Assembly (NCBI RefSeq): GCF_002234405.1
Contig: NZ_NMQT01000035.1
Coordinates: 1-64,000 of the forward strand
Length of the DNA stretch: 64,000 nucleotides
Source of the DNA: Amycolatopsis thailandensis
Lineage (GTDB): Bacteria > Actinomycetota > Actinomycetes > Mycobacteriales > Pseudonocardiaceae
Direction: 5' to 3'
Positions 7,991 to 15,052 of the stretch are shown here, one piece after another. A model generated the notes under the pieces. The model did not search any database, had not been told where the DNA came from, and saw only the letters and a list, made by a program, of their open reading frames with translations. Every line of letters starts with the position of its first letter. Positions within the stretch are counted from its first letter, which is position 1. Both the position numbers and the translations under genes were made by a program.

Positions 7991-9028
7991 ATGCCGCAGC
8001 GCGCCGCCGGTTCGGCCACCCTGGCCGACGTCGCCCGTGAGGCGGGAGTGTCGCTCGCGACGGCGTCGAGAGCGCTCAACGGCGGGACCAGACAGGTCAG
8101 CGGGACTCTGCGGGAGTCGGTGCTCCAGGCCGCGGAACGCTTGCAGTACACGGCGAACGTGCCCGCACAGGCGATGGCCCGCGGGCGCGGCAACGTCGTC
8201 GGGCTGCTGGTGCACGACATCGTCGACCCCTACTTCTCCTCGATCGCTTCCGGGGTCATGCGCGTGGCCGCCCGGCACGGGCTCACGGTCACCATCGCGA
8301 GCACGGAGAACCGGCCTGAGAAGGAACTCGAGTACGTCACGACCCTGCGCGGGCAACGGGCGCGAGCGGTCATCCTGGCCGGGTCGCGCAATGAAGACAG
8401 TGCCCTGCAACGGAACCTGACCAAAGAGCTCAAGGCGTTCGAGGCCGCCGACGGCCGGGTCGTGGTGATCGGGCAGCGGAAACTGCCGTTCGACACCGTC
8501 ATGCTGGAGAACGGGCCCGGGGCGGCCGCCCTGGCCGGACGGCTCGCCGGGATCGGACACCGCGACTTCCTCGTCCTCGCCGGGCCGCCCGGACTGTTGA
8601 CCTCACGCGATCGCGTCCTCGGCTTCCGCGACGGCCTCGCGCACCACGGTGTCTCCCTGCCGGCGAACCACGTCCTGCACGCGGAGTTCACCCGCGACGG
8701 CGGTTACGCGGCGATGGTGCGAGCGCTGGAAAGCGGCTTCCGGGGCTGTGTCTTCGCGGTCAACGACGTGATGGCCGTCGGCGCGATGGCCGCCTGCCGC
8801 GACCACGGCCTCGACGTACCGGAGCACATCGCGATCGCGGGCTTCGACGACATCATCACCTTGCGCGACATAAGGCCTTCGCTGTCCACCGTGCGCGTCC
8901 CGATCGAGCGCATGGGCGAGCAGGCCCTCGACTTCATCCTCGACGACCGCGCGGCCAGTCCCCGCGTCAAGCCGATCACCGGTGAGGTCGTGCTGCGGGA
9001 AAGCACTCAACCGTTGGAGGGAAAATGA
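7991..9028 (+). CDS. LacI-family transcriptional regulator
   Basis: This 345-residue regulator has an N-terminal LacI helix-turn-helix (ATLADVAREAGVSLATASRA), the hinge helix region, then a periplasmic-binding-protein-like ligand domain. The start at 7991 follows AGGAGGAACC and gives the standard family N-terminus; a longer frame upstream runs through spacer repeats and is unlikely. Its location inside the glycan operon and the LacI-type palindrome at 1892 suggest it represses the operon until a fucose- or uronate-derived ligand binds. Its stop overlaps the next start (ATGA). Confidence 0.93.
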   Translation: MPQRAAGSATLADVAREAGVSLATASRALNGGTRQVSGTLRESVLQAAERLQYTANVPAQAMARGRGNVVGLLVHDIVDPYFSSIASGVMRVAARHGLTVTIASTENRPEKELEYVTTLRGQRARAVILAGSRNEDSALQRNLTKELKAFEAADGRVVVIGQRKLPFDTVMLENGPGAAALAGRLAGIGHRDFLVLAGPPGLLTSRDRVLGFRDGLAHHGVSLPANHVLHAEFTRDGGYAAMVRALESGFRGCVFAVNDVMAVGAMAACRDHGLDVPEHIAIAGFDDIITLRDIRPSLSTVRVPIERMGEQALDFILDDRAASPRVKPITGEVVLRESTQPLEGK

Positions 9029-9786
9029 TCCGCCCGGGACTGTGTTCGGTGACGCTGCGACGGCTGGACGCCGACGAGGTGGCCCGCCGCGCCGAAGAAG
9101 CCGGGCTGCAAGTGATCGAGTGGGGTGCCGACGTCCATGTGCGCCCCGGCGACGATTGGGCGGCCGAGCGCGCGTTCGAAGCCATGGCGCGGCACGGGCT
9201 GACCTGCGATTCCTACGGTTCCTACTTCCGTGCCACCCCGGTGGAGTCCGGGAAGTTCGGCGAGATCGCCGCCACCGCCGTCCGGCTCGGCGCGTCCCGG
9301 GTCCGGGTGTGGGCGGGCAAGGCGGGTTCCGAGGACGTCGACTCCTACGAACGCGAGCAGGTCGTCGCCGGTCTCCGCGAGGCCGCCGACGTCGCGAACG
9401 AACACGGGCTGGAGGTCGCCCTGGAGTTCCACGGCGGGACCCTGACCGACACCGCCGAATCGACCGTCCGGCTGCTCGACGAGGTCGGCCGCGACAACCT
9501 CGGCACCTACTGGCAGCCACCGCAGGACCTGCCGGACGAGCAAGCGCTGGCCGGCCTTGAGCTGGTCCTCGAACGTGTCCGCGCGGTGCACGTGTTCTCG
9601 TGGTGGCCCAGCAACGAGCGGCATCCGCTGACCGCCAGGACTGAGCTGTGGACGGCGGCGTTCGGGCTGCTCGCCAACGCCGGACGCCCGTTCGACGCGC
9701 TGCTGGAGTTCGTCCCGGACAACGATCCCGACCTGATCCCCGGCGAGGCCGATTCCCTGCGCAAGCTGATCGAGGCGGGCGCGTGA
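9025..9786 (+). CDS. Sugar phosphate isomerase/epimerase-like TIM barrel
   Basis: This 253-residue protein belongs to the AP-endonuclease-2/xylose-isomerase-like TIM-barrel superfamily (IolE/IolI-type). Typical strands include LEVALEFHGGTL, NLGTYWQPP and VHVFSW. Glu and His residues in these strands usually bind a divalent metal. It probably isomerises or epimerises a sugar released by the upstream lyase or fucosidase. It is translationally coupled to the LacI gene by an ATGA overlap and to the esterase gene by a GTGA overlap. Confidence 0.82.
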   Translation: MIRPGLCSVTLRRLDADEVARRAEEAGLQVIEWGADVHVRPGDDWAAERAFEAMARHGLTCDSYGSYFRATPVESGKFGEIAATAVRLGASRVRVWAGKAGSEDVDSYEREQVVAGLREAADVANEHGLEVALEFHGGTLTDTAESTVRLLDEVGRDNLGTYWQPPQDLPDEQALAGLELVLERVRAVHVFSWWPSNERHPLTARTELWTAAFGLLANAGRPFDALLEFVPDNDPDLIPGEADSLRKLIEAGA

Positions 9787-10415
9787 AGTACACCGAAGCC
9801 GACAGGCTGCTGTTCGCCGGTGACTCCATCACCGACTCCAGCCGCGACCGCACCGATCCGGCCTCACTGGGCAAGGGCTACGTCCGGCAGATCGCGGAAC
9901 TGCTGGGTGACGGGCCTGAGGTGATCAACCGGGGCGTCAACGGCAACCGGATCTACGACCTGGAAGCCCGCTGGACCACCGACGTCCTCGCGGCGCGGCC
10001 CACGGTGCTGACGGTGAAGATCGGCATCAACGACACCTGGCGGACCTTCGACCGCGGCCTGCCGAGCCCGATCGGGAAATTCCGCGCCGCCTACACCCGG
10101 CTGCTGGCCAGTGCTCGGCAGCACCTCCCGGCCGAGTTGTACGTGATCACGCCGTTCCTGCTGCCGGTGGAGCCGGAACAGCAAGAATGGGAAGGCGATC
10201 TGGCGCCCCGGATCGAAGCCGCGATCGACGTGGCCACCCAATTCGGCGCGCGGCTGATCCGCGCGGATCTGTTCATGCCGCGCGCGGCGGCCGAACACGG
10301 GGCGGCGACGCTGGCCCCGGACGGTGTCCATCCCAGCCCGCTCGGACACCGGTTGCTCGCCGAGGCCTGGCTCACGGCGGCCGGTGCGCCGGTCGAAGAG
10401 GTCCCGCTGTCCTAG
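9783..10415 (+). CDS. SGNH/GDSL hydrolase (probable carbohydrate esterase)
   Basis: This 210-residue cytoplasmic esterase shows all SGNH blocks: GDSITDS with the nucleophile Ser, the Gly block in RGVNGNR, GINDTW with Asn, and DGVHPS with the Asp-His pair. The GTG start overlaps the isomerase stop; a longer frame upstream lies inside the isomerase gene and has no family similarity. It likely removes acetyl or similar esters from imported oligosaccharides. It is the last gene of the glycan operon. Confidence 0.87.
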   Translation: MKYTEADRLLFAGDSITDSSRDRTDPASLGKGYVRQIAELLGDGPEVINRGVNGNRIYDLEARWTTDVLAARPTVLTVKIGINDTWRTFDRGLPSPIGKFRAAYTRLLASARQHLPAELYVITPFLLPVEPEQQEWEGDLAPRIEAAIDVATQFGARLIRADLFMPRAAAEHGAATLAPDGVHPSPLGHRLLAEAWLTAAGAPVEEVPLS

Positions 10416-10431
10416 CGGTTAGAGTTGCGTC

Positions 10432-11739
10432 GTGAACCGGGATGCCATCATTGCCGGGCGGTACCGGCTGGAGCGCGAAGTCGGCCGGGGCGCGATGGGC
10501 GTGGTGTGGCGGGCGCGGGACGAACGGCTCGATCGCACGGTCGCGGTCAAGCAGCTGCTGCCGGACAACTCGCGCGACGATGCCCCGTTCCGGTCGATCG
10601 TGCGCGCGATGCGGGAGGCCCGGGTCGCCGCGCGGCTCAAGCATCCGCACGCCGTCACCGTGTACGACGTCGCCGAACAGGACGGGACCCCGTTCCTGGT
10701 CATGGAGTTCCTGCCGTCACGGCCGCTGACGGAACTCCTCGCCGACGACGGCCCGCTCCCCGCCGGCCGGGTGGCGGAGCTCGGCGCGCAGATCGCGTCG
10801 GCGCTGGCGGCGGCCCACGAGGACGGCATCCTGCACCGGGACGTCACCCCCAACAACATCCTGATCACCAAGGACGGCCAGGCGAAGATCGCCGACTTCG
10901 GCCTGTCCCACGCCACCGGCGAAGGCACCATGACCGGTGACGGCCTCGTCGTCGGCACTCCGGCGTTCCTCTCCCCCGAGGTCGCGGACGGCGAGGAACC
11001 CGGCTACCCGTCGGACGTGTTCTCCCTCGGCTCCACGCTCTACACGGCGTTGGAGGGCGCGCCGCCGTTCGGCGCCGACGGCAACCAGATCGCGCTCCTC
11101 AAACGGGTCGCGCGCGGCGAGATCACCGCTCCACGCGCCACCGGCCCGCTCACGGACGTCCTGCTGCGGCTGCTGCGGCGGGACCCCGGGGAGCGGCCGG
11201 ACATGGCCGAGGCCGAGCGGATGCTCAGCGCCGTCGCCGACGGCCGTCCGGCGATCCTGGCCGGTACGAAACGGCTTCCCGCGCCCGCCCGCCGTTCGCG
11301 GCTGCCGTTCGCCATCGCGGGCGGAGTGGTGGTGGCGGGCGGAGTCCTGGCGGGGATCCTCCTGGTCGACGACGCACCCGATGTCCCGGTGGCGGCGCCG
11401 GCTGCTCCCGCCGCGAGCGCTCCCGCCGCGAAGCCGATGTGCGAAGCGCGTTACGAAGTGGCCAGCCGCTGGCCCGGCGGCTCGGAGATCCGCGTGTCCG
11501 TCCGGAACTCCCAGGACACCCGCCTCACCGGCTGGGAGGTCAGCTGGACCCTGCCGCCGGGGACGAAGATCGCCAACCTGTGGAACGGTTCCCTCGCACA
11601 GGACGGCGATCGGGTGCGAGTGTCCGAAGTGGACTGGAACGCGGTACTGCCCGCGGGCGGGACGACCACGTTCGGCTTCATCGCGACCACCGGTGACGAC
11701 GGCGGGGACGCGCCGGTCGCGGAGTGCCGGAGTTCCTGA
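10432..11739 (+). CDS. Transmembrane Ser/Thr kinase with extracellular CBM2-like domain
   Basis: This 435-residue protein has a Hanks-type kinase domain at residues 11-270 (GRGAMG loop, Lys40, HRD with Asp137, Asn142, DFG at 155-157), one membrane segment at 291-312, an Ala/Pro linker, and an outer domain at 337-432. The outer domain has the CBM2 pattern: Cys337 and Cys432 at its ends and Trp347, 368, 372, 384 and 402, ending in PAGGTTTFGF. The catalytic loop reads HRDVTPNN, with Thr139 where Lys is usual. The GTG start is 17 nt after the esterase gene. I infer a sensor of extracellular polysaccharide. Confidence 0.85.
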   Translation: MNRDAIIAGRYRLEREVGRGAMGVVWRARDERLDRTVAVKQLLPDNSRDDAPFRSIVRAMREARVAARLKHPHAVTVYDVAEQDGTPFLVMEFLPSRPLTELLADDGPLPAGRVAELGAQIASALAAAHEDGILHRDVTPNNILITKDGQAKIADFGLSHATGEGTMTGDGLVVGTPAFLSPEVADGEEPGYPSDVFSLGSTLYTALEGAPPFGADGNQIALLKRVARGEITAPRATGPLTDVLLRLLRRDPGERPDMAEAERMLSAVADGRPAILAGTKRLPAPARRSRLPFAIAGGVVVAGGVLAGILLVDDAPDVPVAAPAAPAASAPAAKPMCEARYEVASRWPGGSEIRVSVRNSQDTRLTGWEVSWTLPPGTKIANLWNGSLAQDGDRVRVSEVDWNAVLPAGGTTTFGFIATTGDDGGDAPVAECRSS

Positions 11740-11810
11740 GAACGCGTTTCGTCCTCTGGATGCGGTAGTTGCCCGTGCAACTACCGCATCCAGAGGACGA
11801 AACGCGTTCT
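11739..11810. terminator. Perfect 34-bp inverted repeat between convergent genes
   Basis: Arms 11739-11772 and 11777-11810 are perfectly complementary around the loop CCGT. Each arm ends inside the stop codon of the flanking gene: the kinase TGA on the left, the LacI TAG on the right. This is a likely bidirectional terminator. Its length and perfect match are far beyond what a terminator needs. Confidence 0.75.
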
Positions 11811-12828
11811 AGCGGGCGGTGGATTCGCGCGCGTTCAGCCGCACCGGCACTTCGATCCGGACCGGCTCGGTGCCCCGGGCGACGCCCTCGACGAGGTCCA
11901 TCAACGCCGTGGCGGCGCGGCCGCCCACCTCGCGTGGATGGACGAACATGCCGGTCACCTGCGGCGACGTCAGCCGGAGCGAACCGCTGTCGACCGCGCT
12001 GCAGATCCCGAGCGCGCCGGGCACCGCGATGCTCCGGCGGCGTGCCTCGTGCAGAACGCCGAGCGCCAGGTTCTCCGACGTCGTGAAGACCGCGTCCGGG
12101 CACACCGGCCGGTCGAGCAGCCTGCCCAGCGCCTCGGCCGTGCCTTCGGTGGTCGGCGGTTCGTCGATCTCGACCACCACCGGCTCCAGCCCCCGGTCTT
12201 CCGCCCAGCCGGTGTAGCCCGCGACCAGATCCGCCGCGTAGGAACGGCCGGTGTCGGTGGTGATCATCGCCGGTCGCGCGTAACCGTTGTCCGCCAGGTG
12301 ATCCAGCATCAGCCGGGCGGCCTCGACCAGGTCGTTGTCCACGACGACCGGCACGGGACACGGCGCCGCCATCGGGCGTCCGACGGTCACCAGCGGCCGG
12401 TCACGGCACCAGCCCGAAGCGAAGAACGGCTCGTCGCCACGAGGATCCACCAGGATGGCGCCGTCGACCGAAAACGCGTTCAGCCGGTCGAGGTCCGCGT
12501 CCGTCGGGGCCAGCAGCAGGGCGTACGAGCGCTTCGACGCGGCCTCGGCGGCCCCGTTGAGGACTTCGAGGAAGTAGTCCGAGTTGGGCACGAGCGCGCA
12601 GGCGCTGCTCGCGTCGACCGAGTTCGCGAGCTGGATCGCCAGGGTGCGGCTGCGCCGGGTGACCAGCTGCTGGGCGTGCACGCTCGCCTGGTAGCCGAGC
12701 TCGGCCGCCGCCCGCGCGACGCGCTGCCGGGTCTCCTCGGAGATCCGGCCCTGCCCGCTGAGCACGTGGGAGACGGTGGTGATCGAGACCCCCGCGGCGG
12801 CGGCGACGTCACGGATGGTCGTCGGCAC
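11809..12828 (-). CDS. LacI-family transcriptional regulator
   Basis: This 339-residue regulator starts with GTG and the LacI helix-turn-helix TIRDVAAAAGVSITTVSHVL, followed by the hinge helix and a sugar-sensing domain. It abuts the FMN-reductase gene on the same strand with no spacer, so the two are probably co-transcribed. Its target is not evident. It converges on the kinase gene and is unlikely to be part of the glycan operon. Confidence 0.92.
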   Translation of the reverse strand: MPTTIRDVAAAAGVSITTVSHVLSGQGRISEETRQRVARAAAELGYQASVHAQQLVTRRSRTLAIQLANSVDASSACALVPNSDYFLEVLNGAAEAASKRSYALLLAPTDADLDRLNAFSVDGAILVDPRGDEPFFASGWCRDRPLVTVGRPMAAPCPVPVVVDNDLVEAARLMLDHLADNGYARPAMITTDTGRSYAADLVAGYTGWAEDRGLEPVVVEIDEPPTTEGTAEALGRLLDRPVCPDAVFTTSENLALGVLHEARRRSIAVPGALGICSAVDSGSLRLTSPQVTGMFVHPREVGGRAATALMDLVEGVARGTEPVRIEVPVRLNARESTAR

Positions 12829-13473
12829 TCAGACCTCCACGGGCGGTCCCCAAACGCGGTTCGGCCGGTCGGTGTCCAGCCGGTAGTCGGTGACGTGGGC
12901 GTCGCCCAGCCTACGTCCGAGGTCCGCCGCCGCCTCCAGCGGCCGGGCCGGATCGCGCTCCACCTCGCCCCGGCTGTTGCCGACCCCGACGACGATCCCG
13001 GCCAGGTCCTGGCGCAGGTACCGGGTGAGCTCCTGGAACTGGGCCTCGAGGCCGAGCGTCGCGCCGCGATAGCTCTCTTCGCAGGAGATCAGCACGGCGG
13101 CGCGTTTGTTCATCAGCCCCGGCACGACCTCGCCGGTATGCGGCGAACTGCCGGAGGTGTAACAGAAAAGGCGGTCGAAGAAGGATTTGAGCCGGCCGGT
13201 CATGCCGTACCAGTGCAGCGGTGTCGCGTAGACGATCGCGTCCGCCGGGAGCACGTGGTCGAACAGCAGCCGCTCGTAGTCGTCCGCGATCCCGCAGGAC
13301 CGGTCGCTCAACCGGCACTCGCGGCAGTCCCCCAGCGGCGACTCGACGAAATCGGAGAGGCGGACGAAGCCGACCGTGTGCCCGGCTTCCTCCGCTCCCT
13401 TGCCCAGCGCCTGGGCGAGCGCCCAGGAATTGCCCTCACGACGCGGGCTCGAATCCAGCACCAAGACCTTCAC
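12829..13473 (-). CDS. NAD(P)H-dependent FMN reductase / flavodoxin-like protein
   Basis: This 214-residue flavodoxin-fold protein has the FMN phosphate loop SSPRREGNS near the N-terminus and the flavin contact region TPLHWYGMTGRLKSFFDR. The segment CRECRLSDRSC has spaced cysteines as in iron-sulfur flavoprotein relatives. It probably reduces quinones or other acceptors with NAD(P)H. The start is GTG at 13473 with GGGGAGA upstream. That binding site lies inside the arm of the inverted repeat at 13480-13525. Confidence 0.82.
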   Translation of the reverse strand: MKVLVLDSSPRREGNSWALAQALGKGAEEAGHTVGFVRLSDFVESPLGDCRECRLSDRSCGIADDYERLLFDHVLPADAIVYATPLHWYGMTGRLKSFFDRLFCYTSGSSPHTGEVVPGLMNKRAAVLISCEESYRGATLGLEAQFQELTRYLRQDLAGIVVGVGNSRGEVERDPARPLEAAADLGRRLGDAHVTDYRLDTDRPNRVWGPPVEV

Positions 13474-13479
13474 GTGGTT

Positions 13480-13525
13480 CTCCCCGGAGAGACTGCAAAA
13501 ACGCTTTTGCAGTCTCTCCGGGGAG
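13480..13525 (-). promoter_or_regulatory. Perfect 21-bp stem-loop covering the ribosome binding site of the FMN reductase
   Basis: Arms 13480-13500 and 13505-13525 pair perfectly around a 4-nt loop. Read on the minus strand, the 3' arm ends in GGGGAG, which is the binding site of the downstream GTG start. Formation of the hairpin would hide it. It may instead be another intergenic palindrome that happens to supply the site. Confidence 0.5.
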
Positions 13526-13543
13526 GTATCACCTGTCAAGCGG

Positions 13544-14248
13544 TCAAGCGACCTTGGCGGCGGCCGCGAGGATGACCTCCGCGACGACGTCCGGCCGCGA
13601 GACCGAGACCGCGTGCGAGGCGTCGATCCTGGTGACCTCCGAACCGGCGCGCTCGGACATGAACGCCTGCGCGGCGGCGGGGATCGCGTGGTCCTGCTCG
13701 GCGATCAGCGCCCAGGACGGCACGTTCTTCCAGGCAGGCTCGCCGTCGAACGGGGTGCCGAGCGCGCGCTCGGTGACCGGGCGCTGGGTGACGGCCATGA
13801 CGTCGGCGGTCTCCGCGGGAACGTCGGCCGCGAACACGTCCGAGAAGTTCTCGGGCTTGATCGACAGCTCGCCCTGCGAGGCGAGGACGTTCGTGGTGTC
13901 CGGGCCGAGCTTGCTTCCCTCGAACCGGCCGGACAGCTCGAACACGCTCTCCCCCGCTTCCGGCTGGAAAGCGGCGATGTAGACGAGCGCCTTGACGTTC
14001 GGCGCGGTGGTGGCCGCGCGGCTGATCACCACACCGCCGTAGGAGTGCCCGGCCAGCACCACGGGGCCGTCCACTCCGTTGACGACGTCGGCGACGTAGT
14101 CCGCGTCGGACTCGATCCCGCGCAGCGGGTTCGACGCGGCCAGCACCCGGTAGCCCTGCTCACGCAGCTTCGGGACGACGCCGTTCCAGCTGGACGAGTC
14201 GGCGAAAGCACCGTGGACCAGGACGATGGTGGGCTTCTGGTTGCTCAT
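13544..14248 (-). CDS. Alpha/beta hydrolase
   Basis: This 234-residue cytoplasmic hydrolase begins TIVLVHGAFADSSSW (HG oxyanion motif) and has the nucleophile elbow GHSYGG. The C-terminal His lies in IDASHAVSV. It resembles the small esterases induced with their own TetR repressors. The divergent TetR gene and two matching operators between them indicate control by that regulator. The natural substrate is unknown. Confidence 0.87.
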   Translation of the reverse strand: MSNQKPTIVLVHGAFADSSSWNGVVPKLREQGYRVLAASNPLRGIESDADYVADVVNGVDGPVVLAGHSYGGVVISRAATTAPNVKALVYIAAFQPEAGESVFELSGRFEGSKLGPDTTNVLASQGELSIKPENFSDVFAADVPAETADVMAVTQRPVTERALGTPFDGEPAWKNVPSWALIAEQDHAIPAAAQAFMSERAGSEVTRIDASHAVSVSRPDVVAEVILAAAAKVA

Positions 14249-14271
14249 GATGGCTCCTCGAAGTCAGGAAG

Positions 14272-14285
14272 AATGATCGGTCTTT
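14272..14285. promoter_or_regulatory. TetR operator copy 1
   Basis: AATGATCGGTCTTT is a 14-bp imperfect palindrome of the pattern AAnGAnCGnTCnTT. It lies 24 nt upstream of the hydrolase start, on its promoter side. The second copy at 14345 has the same pattern, which supports a shared repressor. Confidence 0.65.
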
Positions 14286-14344
14286 CTGCCTGAACGATGC
14301 TCGTCCGGAACACCTTCCGCAACGTGACGAAGACGACTTAGTGG

Positions 14345-14358
14345 AATGACCGTTCTTT
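14345..14358. promoter_or_regulatory. TetR operator copy 2
   Basis: AATGACCGTTCTTT is a second copy of the AAnGAnCGnTCnTT palindrome, 16 nt before the TetR start codon and 73 bp (about seven helical turns) from copy 1. It suits autorepression of the regulator. Confidence 0.65.
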
Positions 14359-14373
14359 CTCTACAGTTGAGAG

Positions 14374-14934
14374 ATGCCGACTGTCGACCGGGACGTCCAC
14401 CCGAAGATCCGGCTGCTCGAGACAGCGTCACGGCTGTTCTACGCCGAGGGCATCCACGCCGTCGGAGTGGAGCGCCTGGTCTCCGAAGCGGCCGTGACCA
14501 GGGCGACCTTCTACCGCCACTACCCCACCAAGGACGACCTCGTCGCCGCGTACCTGAGCACCACGAGCGAGCAGATCCGCGCGGGTGTGGGCGCGGTGAC
14601 CAGCGGGAAGCCTCCTCGCGAAGCACTACTCGGCGCGCTGGGCATCGTCGGCGACCGGACGCTCGACGACGACTTCCGCGGCTGCCAGTTCCTCAACGCC
14701 GCCGCCGAATACCCCGATCCCGCACACCAGGTCCGGCAGGTCATCGACGACCACCGGGATTGGTTCTTCGGCGTCCTGCGCGACCTGGCTCGCGACGCGG
14801 GTCACGCCGATCCCGACCACGCCGCGCGCACCCTCGTCCTGCTCCGCGACGGCGCGCTGCACGGCGGGAACCTCGACGACGCGGAAACCGTGCGCACGAC
14901 CCTGCGCCGCGCTGTCACCGAGGTCGTCGCCTGA
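14374..14934 (+). CDS. TetR-family transcriptional regulator
   Basis: This 186-residue regulator has a typical TetR helix-turn-helix (LETASRLFYAEGIHAVGVER, then TFYRHYPTKDDLV) and a helical ligand domain with CQFLNAAAEYPD. It is divergent from the alpha/beta hydrolase, and two identical-pattern operators lie between them. It most likely represses both genes until an organic ligand binds. Confidence 0.9.
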   Translation: MPTVDRDVHPKIRLLETASRLFYAEGIHAVGVERLVSEAAVTRATFYRHYPTKDDLVAAYLSTTSEQIRAGVGAVTSGKPPREALLGALGIVGDRTLDDDFRGCQFLNAAAEYPDPAHQVRQVIDDHRDWFFGVLRDLARDAGHADPDHAARTLVLLRDGALHGGNLDDAETVRTTLRRAVTEVVA

Positions 14935-15052
14935 GCCGTCGCCCTATCTTGTCCGGCACTGTCGTCACGGACAGGACATAGCGCCTTCTCGACGGTCGTA
15001 ACAAGTGCTACCTTCGCGAGAGGGGGCCCGGCCGGATCGAGGAGCGGCGACG

